From Paenibacillus sp. FSL H7-0737 (lineage in GTDB: Bacteria > Bacillota > Bacilli > Paenibacillales > Paenibacillaceae): DNA of 64,000 nucleotides. The DNA lies in contig NZ_CP009279.1 of NCBI RefSeq assembly GCF_000758545.1, positions 3,162,001-3,226,000 on the forward strand, written 5' to 3'. The notes under the pieces were generated by a model. It saw only the letters and a list, made by a program, of their open reading frames with translations, made no database searches and was not told the DNA's origin. Of this stretch, positions 50,227 to 59,402 are shown piece by piece. Both the position numbers and the translations under genes were made by a program. Every line of letters starts with the position of its first letter. Position 1 is the stretch's first letter.

Positions 50227-53016
50227 TTGAGCACACAGAATGTGGGAATTCCATTAGAAGGTTTTGCAGAATTTAGCCGGACAGTAGCCGCTGAAGGTGC
50301 GGTGCTGGTGAAGAATGATAATCAGGTACTTCCGCTTGGCGAAGGCGATAATGTTGCGATTTTTGGCAGATCTCAAGTGAATTATTATCGCAGTGGTACA
50401 GGTTCCGGCGGTAGTGTCCATGTTACTTATACGACCAATTTATTGGATGGTCTTCGCACTAAGAAGAACTTTACAGTTAACGAAGAGCTGGCTGCTGTCT
50501 ATGAAAAGTGGATTGAACAGAATCCATTTGATAATGGTGGAGGCGCATGGGCTGCAGAACCTTGGCATCAGAAGGAAATGTCTTTGAGCAATGAATTAGT
50601 TTCCGAAGCTAGAAACAAATCGAATAAAGCCATTCTTGTAATTGGACGCACGGCAGGGGAAGATCAGGATAATGCTGATGCACCAGGCAGCTACCAATTG
50701 ACAAATGATGAACAGGCAATGCTGAAGCAGGTAACTACATATTTTGAGCAAACAATCGTTGTCCTGAATGTCTCCAACATTATTGATATGAACTGGATGA
50801 ACGATGAAAGCTATAAATATCCAATTTCAACTGTGATTTATTCATGGCAGGGTGGTATGGAAGGCGGAAATGCGATTGCAGATGTGCTGTCTGGAGAGGT
50901 AACTCCAAGTGGTAAACTGACGGATACAATCGCTTATTCCATCAATGATTACCCATCAACACAGAATTACGGCAATGAATTTACGAACTTGTATCAGGAA
51001 GATATCTATGTAGGATATCGTTATTTCGAGACATTTTGCCCAGATAAGGTTCAATTTGAATTTGGTTATGGTTTATCTTATACAACTTTTAGTATCGAGC
51101 CAGAAGAAGCCAAATTGATTACCAAAGAAGGCGAGTCCTTCATTGAAATCGGCGTAACCGTTACCAATACAGGAACTTCCTTTACTGGTAAAGAGGTTGT
51201 TCAGGTCTATTATGAAGCTCCGCAAGGTAAGCTTGGTAAGCCAGCTAAAGCTCTGGTGTCATTCGGTAAGACGAAAGTTCTTGAACCGGGTGAAGCACAG
51301 CGCCTTACCGTGAGTTTCTCAGCTCATTCTATGGCTTCTTATGATGACGCAGGCGTAACAGGACATGCTTCTGCCTATGTTCTCGAAGAAGGAACGTACC
51401 GCTTGTATGTGGGAACTAGTGTTAAACAAGTGGTGGCAGTCGGTGTTGAGGGTAAAGACGGCTATGTCGTTGAAGCTCTTCAAGTTGTGGAGCAATTGCA
51501 AGAAGCGCTCGCGCCTACAGAAAGCTTTACGAGAATGATGCCAGGTGCTCAGAAGGCGGACGGTTCGTACGAGATTGTTTATGTTGAAGTTCCTAAACGT
51601 AAAATTTCGTTGGCTGAGCGAATTGAAACTAATCTTCCAGAGACGATCTCACAAACAGGTAATAAAGGATATAAATTAAGAGACGTATATGAACAGAAGG
51701 TTAGCATGGAAGCCTTCATTGCACAGCTCAGTGATGAGGATTTGGCTGCAATTGTACGTGGTGAAGGGATGAGCAGTCCTTTAGTTACACCGGGCACAGC
51801 TTCTGCATTTGGAGGCGTAAGTGACAGTTTATTTAATCTCGGAATTCCAGTGGCTTGTACAGCTGATGGTCCTTCAGGGATTCGTATGGACAGCGGAGCA
51901 AAGGCGACTCAAGTTGCTATCGGAACGCTTCTTGCAGCTACTTGGAATGCGGATTTGGTAGAAGAGCTTTATGTTATGGAAGGGCAAGAGTTGTTAAGAA
52001 ATAACGTGGATTCCTTGCTTGGACCTGGCCTTAATATCCGACGCAGTCCGCTTAATGGACGTAACTTTGAGTATTTTTCAGAAGATCCTTTGATCTCTGG
52101 GGTGTTTGCTGCTGCGTGTACTCGCGGTATCTTGAAAGGCGGCTCAACCGCTACGATGAAGCATTTCGCTTGTAACAATCAGGAGAAACATCGTAGTAAA
52201 GTAAACGCCGTGGTGTCTGAACGTGCACTTCGTGAGATTTATTTGAAAGGTTTTGAAATCTCCGTGAAGCAGGGCGGTTCGAATTCTATAATGACCTCCT
52301 ACAATCCAGTTAATGGACACTGGGCGGCTTCGAATTATGATTTGAACACCACGATTCTTCGTGGAGAGTGGGGCTTTAAAGGCATTGTAATGACTGACTG
52401 GTGGGCGATCATGAATGATGTAGTTAATGGTGGACCAGCAGATCGGAAATTTACAAATTGGATGGTTCGTGCACAAAACGACCTCTATATGGTTGTACCT
52501 AACTATGGTTCAGAAATTAACGGATGGAATGATAACACCATTGAGTCGTTGGAAAATGGCACGTTAACCCGTGGAGAGCTCCAACGTTCTGCCATAAACA
52601 TTTGTGAGTTTATCATGAATGCACCTGTATTCTCTAGAAAACAGGAAATTGTAGAAACTGTAGAGTTCTTTAAAGCTAATCCTTCACTTACTGAAGAACA
52701 AGCTCAATCCTTATCACAGAATCCACAGGTTAAACCTGTCGTAGAAGGATCGACTAGCTTTAAAGTGGAACAGGCTGGTCAATACCGTATCCTGGTGCAT
52801 ATCATGTCAACGGAACCTGAGCTGGCTCAAAGTGCGTGCAATGTATCAGTGAATGATCAATTGATGACAACCATTCAAACAAATGGTACTGAAGGTCAGT
52901 GGATCAGACAAAAGCTTGTGAAAGTTGAACTCGAAGCAGGTCTTTATGATATGAAATTGGAGTTCATCAAACCAGGTTTGCAAATCGATTGGATTGAATT
53001 TAATAAAATCGACTAG
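50227..53016 (+). CDS. GH3 family beta-glucosidase with swapped domain order
   Basis: This 929-residue protein has no signal peptide. Unlike standard GH3 enzymes, the alpha/beta sandwich comes first (TVAAEGAVLVKNDNQVLPL and ILVIGRTAGEDQDNADAPG), then a fibronectin III-like part (VTVTNTGTSFTGKEVVQVYY), and the TIM barrel follows from about residue 530 (IPVACTADGPSGIRMD, LLGPGLNIRRSPLNGRNFEY, TMKHFACNNQE). The nucleophile is Asp724 in VMTDWWAI. This circular arrangement is known for some Ruminococcus and Butyrivibrio enzymes. A small C-terminal beta domain ends the chain. The start is TTG 50227 with AGGAGGAAA upstream. It is monocistronic and probably cuts imported beta-glucosides or xylosides. 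Confidence 0.88.
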   Translation: MSTQNVGIPLEGFAEFSRTVAAEGAVLVKNDNQVLPLGEGDNVAIFGRSQVNYYRSGTGSGGSVHVTYTTNLLDGLRTKKNFTVNEELAAVYEKWIEQNPFDNGGGAWAAEPWHQKEMSLSNELVSEARNKSNKAILVIGRTAGEDQDNADAPGSYQLTNDEQAMLKQVTTYFEQTIVVLNVSNIIDMNWMNDESYKYPISTVIYSWQGGMEGGNAIADVLSGEVTPSGKLTDTIAYSINDYPSTQNYGNEFTNLYQEDIYVGYRYFETFCPDKVQFEFGYGLSYTTFSIEPEEAKLITKEGESFIEIGVTVTNTGTSFTGKEVVQVYYEAPQGKLGKPAKALVSFGKTKVLEPGEAQRLTVSFSAHSMASYDDAGVTGHASAYVLEEGTYRLYVGTSVKQVVAVGVEGKDGYVVEALQVVEQLQEALAPTESFTRMMPGAQKADGSYEIVYVEVPKRKISLAERIETNLPETISQTGNKGYKLRDVYEQKVSMEAFIAQLSDEDLAAIVRGEGMSSPLVTPGTASAFGGVSDSLFNLGIPVACTADGPSGIRMDSGAKATQVAIGTLLAATWNADLVEELYVMEGQELLRNNVDSLLGPGLNIRRSPLNGRNFEYFSEDPLISGVFAAACTRGILKGGSTATMKHFACNNQEKHRSKVNAVVSERALREIYLKGFEISVKQGGSNSIMTSYNPVNGHWAASNYDLNTTILRGEWGFKGIVMTDWWAIMNDVVNGGPADRKFTNWMVRAQNDLYMVVPNYGSEINGWNDNTIESLENGTLTRGELQRSAINICEFIMNAPVFSRKQEIVETVEFFKANPSLTEEQAQSLSQNPQVKPVVEGSTSFKVEQAGQYRILVHIMSTEPELAQSACNVSVNDQLMTTIQTNGTEGQWIRQKLVKVELEAGLYDMKLEFIKPGLQIDWIEFNKID

Positions 53017-53055
53017 GTGTCATGTGTTAATGTTAGAATATTAGCCATTTCTAAA

Positions 53056-53083
53056 AACCGCGATATTTTTCGCGGTTTTTTTT
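53056..53083 (+). terminator. Rho-independent terminator after the GH3 gene
   Basis: AACCGCGA pairs with TCGCGGTT, followed by a T run of eight or more. Confidence 0.88.
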
Positions 53084-53190
53084 GTTGTACTTATTGTTGC
53101 GGGGGTTCATATATTTCATTTCCACTGCTCCACATGAGTATGTAGGGGTGATTTCGAGTCCTTTATTGGATACTAAAATATGAGGAAATT

Positions 53191-53225
53191 GCCCGGTACA
53201 CCAACTATGGTGTGTCGGGCTTTTT
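53191..53225 (+). terminator. Orphan Rho-independent terminator upstream of spoVB
   Basis: GCCCGGTACACC pairs with GGTGTGTCGGGC across AACTAT and is followed by TTTTT. No gene ends between it and the preceding terminator. Confidence 0.8.
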
Positions 53226-53327
53226 GCAGATTATATACTTTACAAATACTTGTCTGCATGTACTTGTGTTTGTTCGAATAAGTTAGAAAGTAGGACCAGG
53301 ACAAACCATAGGTGGAGATGCGTAGAA

Positions 53328-54884
53328 ATGGGGATGCGTAAACAAAGCTTTATTCGTGGCACGTTCATTTTAACCGTGTCATCATTTTTTACAAAAGGGC
53401 TTGGATTTTTGAATGGCGTATTGTTGGCACGTTTCTTAGGAGCCGAGGGGGTAGGGCTTCTTATGATTGCTCATCCACTGCTTCCCTTGTTTATTACGTT
53501 GACAGAGCTGGGACTTCCTGTTGCGATTTCAAAGCTTGTCTCAGAAGCTGAGGTTAAGCAGGATGAAGCGCGAGTAAAGCGAATTCTCAAAGTATCTTTA
53601 AGTATTACGGGTACGTTGAGTATTATACTAACTTTAGTGGCTCTATTTGGCTCCAAATGGATAGCGTCGGTTTTTTTAGCCGATCAGCGGGCGTATTATG
53701 CTATGGTCGCTATTACGCCGATCATTCCAATTATTGCGATGTCAGCTGTACTGAAAGGTTATTTTCGTGGAAAACAGAACATGAACCCACTGGCCTTTTC
53801 CGATATTATTGAGAATTTGGCGCAAATCATTGTCATTATCGGTGTTGTCAACGTTTTGCTGCCTTATGGGATTGCTTATGCAGCTGCGGGCGCTATGGCG
53901 GCTTCCGTGATCGGCGAAGGTTTTGGTTTGCTCTATTTGTTTGCTGTCTTCAAATGGGCAAATCGAGGGAAGATCAAACCCACCTCACCGCCTAATTCTA
54001 GTTTTTCACCCAAAGGAGACAGTACGTTGAGAGATCTGCTGCGCATCGGCTTACCGATGACAGGCAGCGGTTTTATTCATTCTCTCTATCATGCGTTTCT
54101 CCCATTGCTGATTACGAAAAGTCTAGTCCTGTTTGGTGTGGGGGTTGAGATGGCGACTAAGCAATTCGGACTTTTAGCGGGATATGCTCTCCCCATGTTG
54201 TTTCTCCCCAGCTTCTTCACACAATCGTTGTCCACTGCATTAATTCCGGCGATCAGCGAAGCAAGTGTGAGCAATAATAGCAAGCTTATGCATAGTCGGA
54301 TGGATATGGCTATGCGATCCGCGCTTATTGTTGGTCTTCCATGTACAATCATCCTGTACTTATGGGCTGTACCATTAACTACTTTGATCTATCATTCGCC
54401 AGAAGCGGGTGAGCTGCTAAGGTTGATTGCCCCCTTATTTTTCCTTTATTATTTTGGAGCACCACTGCAAGCGATTCTGCTTGGTTTGGGGAAAGCATCA
54501 ACCGTCATGTGGAACCATATTCTTACGAATATCTTTGAAGTGATTGCGATCTTTGTTCTCGGTTCTAATATTGGCATCGAAGGGGTTGCTATAGGGTTCG
54601 GACTGGGGCTTTTGCTGCTGACGCTGCTGAATTTTATGTCTGTGGCAGGAACGATCGGATTTTATTTTGACTTTCGCATTGTATTCAAGGTGGGTGCGGG
54701 AGGAATTATCATGACAATTTGCGGGATGACGGCTCATGGTATTCTGCAACGAATGGACCTGGGGCAGATCATTGAACTGTCCGGAACGCTAATCGTTTCA
54801 TTGATCACCTATGCTGCAACATTGCAGGTAACTCATGCTTGGGAACGGTCACCGAAACCGCCGACGATTACGCCTGTTTCTTGA
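53328..54884 (+). CDS. spoVB: Stage V sporulation protein B, polysaccharide (lipid) flippase
   Basis: This 518-residue protein, the same length as Bacillus subtilis SpoVB, has about 14 membrane helices of the MVF/MOP flippase superfamily. The start KQSFIRGTFILTVSSFFTKG, LGAEGVGLLMIAHPLLPLF, LTELGLPVAISKLVSEAE and VLKGYFRGKQNMNPLAFSDI follow SpoVB closely. SpoVB is needed for spore cortex synthesis and probably flips lipid-linked precursors. ATG 53328 has GGAG 10 bases upstream; ATG 53334 is equally possible. The gene is monocistronic with terminators on both sides. A paralogue role in polysaccharide export cannot be excluded. Confidence 0.85.
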   Translation: MGMRKQSFIRGTFILTVSSFFTKGLGFLNGVLLARFLGAEGVGLLMIAHPLLPLFITLTELGLPVAISKLVSEAEVKQDEARVKRILKVSLSITGTLSIILTLVALFGSKWIASVFLADQRAYYAMVAITPIIPIIAMSAVLKGYFRGKQNMNPLAFSDIIENLAQIIVIIGVVNVLLPYGIAYAAAGAMAASVIGEGFGLLYLFAVFKWANRGKIKPTSPPNSSFSPKGDSTLRDLLRIGLPMTGSGFIHSLYHAFLPLLITKSLVLFGVGVEMATKQFGLLAGYALPMLFLPSFFTQSLSTALIPAISEASVSNNSKLMHSRMDMAMRSALIVGLPCTIILYLWAVPLTTLIYHSPEAGELLRLIAPLFFLYYFGAPLQAILLGLGKASTVMWNHILTNIFEVIAIFVLGSNIGIEGVAIGFGLGLLLLTLLNFMSVAGTIGFYFDFRIVFKVGAGGIIMTICGMTAHGILQRMDLGQIIELSGTLIVSLITYAATLQVTHAWERSPKPPTITPVS

Positions 54885-55200
54885 AAGGGGATATTTCGGT
54901 GTCGTGCTCCAAAAAGTAAATTGAGTAATGCAACCCTCTGTGTAACAGTATGAAGGCGGATGAAGGTAACGGACAAAAGTATTCAACCCCCGGTTCATAA
55001 CATCAGAGCAACGATTCTCCAATAGCGGATGATCGCTGCTCTGATGTTTTTTACGAATTTTGTTTGAACTGATGAATACATACAGGAGCGGGCTATTGGA
55101 AAGGGGAGCTAGATCCAAAAGAGGACTACATAAAGTCGCGATCTAGCTTTTATGAGACACTTTAGAAGTGAAACAGGACTACGCTAGTTATTACCGAGTA
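54885..55200. other. 316-bp convergent intergenic region
   Basis: It holds the spoVB terminator (55001-55052) and a second weak inverted repeat, AGCTAGATC (55107-55115) with GATCTAGCT (55140-55148), followed by TTTTA. No supported ORF was found. Confidence 0.5.
55001..55052 (+). terminator. Rho-independent terminator after spoVB
   Basis: CATCAGAGCAACGAT pairs with ATCGCTGCTCTGATG (one mismatch) and is followed by TTTTTT. Confidence 0.85.
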
Positions 55201-57093
55201 TTATCTTTGACCGTATTTTTTTCTAAAATGACTCAGTGTGAGTAACGGCCAGATATAGCGATAACTATGATAATTGGAATAGAAATTACCGGGGAGACCA
55301 GCACCAGTTGGATAAGAAGTTTTCCAATCCTCTTCATGAATAGACATGATTAATCTTTCAATCCCTTTTTCCACCGCTGCTGTTGATTTCGGCTGAATGG
55401 TGATGATTGCGTCAAGCGCCCATGCGGTTTGGGAAGGCGTACTTTCGCCTAATGGTACATACTTCAATAGCCGATCACTATGACAAGATTCCCCCCAACC
55501 CCCATCCGAGTTCTGTATGCTTAGGAGCCAATTCGCTCCTTTTTGCAATGTTTCATGTTCCAGTGGCAGGCCCACGGCCTGCAATCCTGTTAAGGCAGCC
55601 CAAGTCCCATAGATGTAACAAACGCCCCATCTTCCGTACCATGAGCCATCCTTCTCCTGATGCTGAATCAGCCATTTCACACCTCGCCCGATGAATTCGT
55701 TTCGCGTATCAAGGTCGGCAAAGTTCCCGAGATACTCCAAGGTGCGCCCGGTTAGATCTGCCTCCGAGGGATCAATAGCAGCAGATTTAGCCCCATCGAT
55801 TGCGAGCCAAGTGAGCATTTCTTTATTGGTGTTTTTTTCAAAAGCTGGCCAGCCACCGTCTTTATTCTGCATCGATAGGACCCAGTTCAGTCCACGATTC
55901 CATGACTCTAGATAGGATGGCTGAGTTATTGATAAACTTCGAATGGCTCGTAAAGCAGCGGTCGTATCATCCACATCCGGATTAATCGTATTAGATTCTG
56001 AGAAACCCCATCCCCCCGGAGTCGTATCCGGATTATGAATACTCCAATCAGCAGTTTTATGCTGTTGTCTGGTCAGCAGATACGAAGTAGCACGTTGAAT
56101 CGCGAGATGATGATCGGGAATTTGTGCCTCCTGTAAAGCATAAGCGATTAGAGCCGTGTCCCATATCGTAGACGGAGAGTTTTGAATTGTTGTTTTACTT
56201 TCAGAACGGCATTGCATCGCGGTAAGCCCATTTATGGCATTCGTAATCAGAGGATGCTGCTGGTCATAGTCCAGAGCCAGAAGGGCATAGACCATAAGAA
56301 TTGTACTAGTTGCGTAACTGTATAGAGTCCCGTCGGATTCAATCCGCCGGAGAATAAACTGTTCTGCTTTGGTTCGGGCAACTTCGTGAATGTAGCGAGG
56401 GCTTCCAAGAAGTCTGCTTAGGCCAGTTTGAATAACGTCCTGCAGCTCATGATATCCACGGGAAGCGGGTTCAGCATCTTCAATGCGTGTGTCTATGAGA
56501 TCAGATAGATCAGGAGCATTCGCTGTTGAGATCGAGAAACGTCGATCGGCCATAATAAGCATAGGCGTGAGATGCACTCTTGAGTAGCCAGAGAACTCAA
56601 AATAGTTAATAGGAAAATAAGACGGGAACAACAGAACTTCTAGGGGAATCGAAGAGATCGATAAAGGCCATTTGCTCTGACCAGTAGCTGCGAGAATGAC
56701 TCTGGTTAGGATGCTGGTTACTTTTCCAATTCCTCCTTTGGATTGAATATAATGCTTTGCGCGCAATATCGGCTCATCTGTCACCTTACTGTACCCAGAA
56801 TAGAGAAGGGCGTAGTAGGCTTCAACCGAGGTGGATAAGTTACCATCTTTTTCATCTCTATACAATTGCCAGAATCCAGCGGATTGCTGCTCAGCAAGAA
56901 TGCGATCATGTAGCTGTCGAATCAGGGCTTCATTCTGTACGTTCAAAATCCGAAAGAGAATGATGACATAGGCATCGATAACGATTCCATTCTCAAAACA
57001 AAAGTGCCAAGATCCATCTTGCTGCTGTTGATCAATCAGGAATGCCGTTAAACGCTCGATCTCATTATCTACTGTGCTCAGTATAGGATTCAT
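55201..57093 (-). CDS. sqhC: Squalene-hopene cyclase family (class II terpene/sesquarterpene cyclase)
   Basis: This 630-residue protein matches the family length of about 620-640. It shows several QW repeats (QQQQDGSW, QNKDGGWPAFE, QEKDGSWYGRW, QNSDGGWGES) and the catalytic protonation motif DVDD at residues 373-376. It is expected to be a monotopic membrane enzyme that cyclises a long polyprene. Bacillus homologues cyclise tetraprenyl-beta-curcumene rather than squalene, so the substrate is open. No squalene synthase is in the window; the two-domain isoprenoid synthase at 7020 could supply precursor. ATG 57093; upstream AGGTACC gives only a weak site. Monocistronic. Confidence 0.88.
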   Translation of the reverse strand: MNPILSTVDNEIERLTAFLIDQQQQDGSWHFCFENGIVIDAYVIILFRILNVQNEALIRQLHDRILAEQQSAGFWQLYRDEKDGNLSTSVEAYYALLYSGYSKVTDEPILRAKHYIQSKGGIGKVTSILTRVILAATGQSKWPLSISSIPLEVLLFPSYFPINYFEFSGYSRVHLTPMLIMADRRFSISTANAPDLSDLIDTRIEDAEPASRGYHELQDVIQTGLSRLLGSPRYIHEVARTKAEQFILRRIESDGTLYSYATSTILMVYALLALDYDQQHPLITNAINGLTAMQCRSESKTTIQNSPSTIWDTALIAYALQEAQIPDHHLAIQRATSYLLTRQQHKTADWSIHNPDTTPGGWGFSESNTINPDVDDTTAALRAIRSLSITQPSYLESWNRGLNWVLSMQNKDGGWPAFEKNTNKEMLTWLAIDGAKSAAIDPSEADLTGRTLEYLGNFADLDTRNEFIGRGVKWLIQHQEKDGSWYGRWGVCYIYGTWAALTGLQAVGLPLEHETLQKGANWLLSIQNSDGGWGESCHSDRLLKYVPLGESTPSQTAWALDAIITIQPKSTAAVEKGIERLIMSIHEEDWKTSYPTGAGLPGNFYSNYHSYRYIWPLLTLSHFRKKYGQR

Positions 57094-57154
57094 TCCCTAG
57101 GTACCTCCGAGGTCCTTCATTTTTAGTATTATATGATGGATGAGAGGTTGAAAT

Positions 57155-57197
57155 GAAAAAGGACTGTAAAGTTGCTTGATGCAACCTCACAGCCCTT
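57155..57197 (-). terminator. Rho-independent terminator of the osmC gene
   Basis: On the minus strand AAGGGCTGTGAGGTTGC pairs with GCAACTTTACAGTCCTT, followed by TTTTTC. Confidence 0.78.
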
Positions 57198-57221
57198 GAT
57201 AATATTTAGCTAATCAATCGG

Positions 57222-57668
57222 TTAATTTTCAATCACGATACGGTTCAGCTTAAGATTTACCGGGGCAGCAATCGTGTCACCCACAGGGCATTTGCTTTCT
57301 AAAAATTGTACGAATGCTTCGACCTTCTCGGCAGGGGATGGGGTCTTTATGTAGAATGTATAGCGAATATCTGAATAGCCGGGACGGACTTCAGAACGGT
57401 TAAAAAATCCATCGAGGTCCAGATCACCTTCCACGTCTACTCTGAAATCTTCAAGCTCTACCTCAAATTTTGAAGCATAAACTCGTGCCACAATAGATTG
57501 GCAGGCCCCTAAAGAAGCAAGCAAAGCTTCAACAGGATTCATTCCTGTATCCGTACCCCCAAGATTTTGTGGTTCATCGATGACGAGCTCGAATTGTCTT
57601 GCTTTTGTAATGACTTTAACCCCATCTTGTAAATGGGCAGTTGCTTTGAAAGTTTGAACATTTGGCAT
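57222..57668 (-). CDS. OsmC/Ohr family protein
   Basis: This protein of about 148 residues has both reactive Cys sites of the OsmC fold: PVEALLASLGACQSIVARVYA and ESKCPVGDTIAAPVNL. Such proteins reduce organic hydroperoxides with thiols, but many OsmC-like members have unknown substrates. ATG 57668 is chosen because AAGGAG lies 9 bases upstream; the frame extends to 57734 without a ribosome binding site. It is divergent from the aldehyde dehydrogenase at 57930 and ends in its own terminator. No OhrR-type operator was recognised. Confidence 0.85.
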   Translation of the reverse strand: MPNVQTFKATAHLQDGVKVITKARQFELVIDEPQNLGGTDTGMNPVEALLASLGACQSIVARVYASKFEVELEDFRVDVEGDLDLDGFFNRSEVRPGYSDIRYTFYIKTPSPAEKVEAFVQFLESKCPVGDTIAAPVNLKLNRIVIEN

Positions 57669-57791
57669 TTGTCTACACTCCTTCTTCTGGACAACCCAAT
57701 TATGATTAGATGTTTCGAATTTTATGTAATTCATAGTATTTTTCTAGGAATTGTTTAGATTATAGTTCTATTCTTTGTACCTTGTCAATAC

Positions 57792-57819
57792 TTGATTTGT
57801 TTTATTGGAGGTAGATAAT
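57792..57819 (+). promoter_or_regulatory. Possible SigA promoter for the aldehyde dehydrogenase operon
   Basis: TTGATT (57792-57797) and GATAAT (57814-57819) are 16 bp apart in the 260-bp divergent intergenic region. It would give a leader of about 100 bases. The match is modest. Confidence 0.35.
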
Positions 57820-57929
57820 GTGTCGTTGAAATGACGTTTACGTGAATATGAAAATTGACTTCACAACTATCTCTATTATGTCGATAAATATATAGATTGT
57901 TTGGTATTTATATACACTGGAGGGATATT

Positions 57930-59384
57930 ATGAACTATTCAGAACTAGGAAAACAATTTATAGGTGGGGAATGGAGAGAAGGGAAGAGTAGTAAAACACT
58001 GACAGACATCAATCCATATAATGATGATGTAATCCATACTTTTCAAATTGCAAGCGTTGTTGACATTGACGATGCTTATCAAGCAGCTTATAAAGCAAAG
58101 CTGGAATGGGATAAGGTTAACCCGTATATTAAACGTGACATCCTTGAGAACGCTGTTAAATATATTGAAGCGAATGAGGAAGAAATTACATCCATTATTG
58201 TTAAGGAACTGGGTGGAACGAGGCTGAAGGCAGCATTTGAGATTGGTCTTGTAAAAAATATGGTAAAAGAAGCGGCAACGTTCCCACTTAGAATGGAGGG
58301 TAAGATCCTGCCTTCTACAGAGGATGGTAAGGAGAATCGGCTGTACCGCATCCCTGCAGGCGTGGTTGGGGTGATTAGTCCTTTTAACTTTCCTTTCTTC
58401 TTGTCTATGAAGTCGGTTGCTCCTGCGCTGGGTGCTGGAAATGGTGTGGTACTTAAACCACACGAGGATTCACCCATTACGGGTGGAACTCTGATCGGCA
58501 AAATTTTTGAAGAAGCAGGTGTACCGAAGGGGCTATTAAATGTTGTAGTGACGGATATAAAGGAGATTGGCGACGCGTTCGTCGAGCATCCGATTCCGAG
58601 AATCATTTCCTTCACGGGTTCGACTAAGGTTGGAAGCTATATAGGTCAACTGGCAATCAAGAACTTCAAAAAGCCGTTACTTGAGCTTGGCGGCAATAGC
58701 GCGTTCATTATCATGGAAGATGCGGATCTCGACTACGCAGTACAAGCTGCGACATTCAGCAGATTCACACATCAAGGTCAGATTTGTATGTCTGCCAACA
58801 GAATCATTGTACATAAGACGATCTATCAGGATTTTGTAAATAAATTCAAAGAGAAGGTATCTACACTTACAACAGGTGATCCGAGTGATCCACAGACCAT
58901 CATTGGACCAGTCATCAACCACCGCCAAGCAGAGACACTGGAAAAGTTAATTGCTAAGGGCATAGAACAAGGCGCTGTTCCTCTGTTGCATGGTAAGATT
59001 ACCGGCCGAATGGTAGAGCCTACTATCCTTATTAATGTTAAAACGGATATGGCTGTTGCACAAGAGGAGCTGTTCGGACCAGTTGTATGTATCATTCCGT
59101 TCGAAACGGATGAGGAAGCTATTGAAATTGCCAACGATACGCGTTTTGGGCTAAGCGGAGCAATTCATACCTCCAATCTTGAGCGTGGTGTAGAAATGGC
59201 TAAGAAGGTCCACACTGGAATGGTTCATGTGAATGATGTCACGATTAACGATGAGCCGATTGTAGCTTTCGGAGGAGAGAAACAGTCCGGTATAGGCCGT
59301 TTAAATGGGAAATGGAGCTTGGATGAATTTACAACGATGAAATGGATTTCAGTTAATTATGGACAAAGAAAACTCCCTTATTAA
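57930..59384 (+). CDS. Aldehyde dehydrogenase family protein (benzaldehyde/vanillin dehydrogenase-like)
   Basis: This 484-residue enzyme has NAD-binding SPFNFPFFLSMKSVAPALGAGN and VLKPHEDSP, FTGSTKVG, the general base Glu252 (LLELGGNSA), the nucleophile Cys286 (HQGQICMSANR) and the C-terminal EELFGPVVCIIPF. It oxidises an aldehyde to the acid with NAD(P). The sequence style resembles aryl-aldehyde dehydrogenases, but the substrate is uncertain. ATG 57930 follows GGAGGGAT; earlier in-frame starts lack one. A chemotaxis-type transducer gene follows after 18 bp, so the two are co-transcribed, which suggests sensing of the same compound. Confidence 0.88.
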   Translation: MNYSELGKQFIGGEWREGKSSKTLTDINPYNDDVIHTFQIASVVDIDDAYQAAYKAKLEWDKVNPYIKRDILENAVKYIEANEEEITSIIVKELGGTRLKAAFEIGLVKNMVKEAATFPLRMEGKILPSTEDGKENRLYRIPAGVVGVISPFNFPFFLSMKSVAPALGAGNGVVLKPHEDSPITGGTLIGKIFEEAGVPKGLLNVVVTDIKEIGDAFVEHPIPRIISFTGSTKVGSYIGQLAIKNFKKPLLELGGNSAFIIMEDADLDYAVQAATFSRFTHQGQICMSANRIIVHKTIYQDFVNKFKEKVSTLTTGDPSDPQTIIGPVINHRQAETLEKLIAKGIEQGAVPLLHGKITGRMVEPTILINVKTDMAVAQEELFGPVVCIIPFETDEEAIEIANDTRFGLSGAIHTSNLERGVEMAKKVHTGMVHVNDVTINDEPIVAFGGEKQSGIGRLNGKWSLDEFTTMKWISVNYGQRKLPY

Positions 59385-59402
59385 GGGTTTGGAGGATAAA
59401 AC

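Larger units (their letters stand above)
53017..53327 (+). other. 311-bp intergenic region with two terminators
   Basis: It contains the terminator of the GH3 gene (53056-53083) and a second, separate terminator (53191-53225) with no gene between them. The 107 bases between the two hairpins show no ORF with a ribosome binding site. A small RNA or a leader of the spoVB gene would fit. Confidence 0.5.

Noticed and set aside
58088..58615. 175-codon open frame on the minus strand
   Set aside because: It is antisense to the aldehyde dehydrogenase, whose motifs are intact; composition is that of a reverse-frame shadow.
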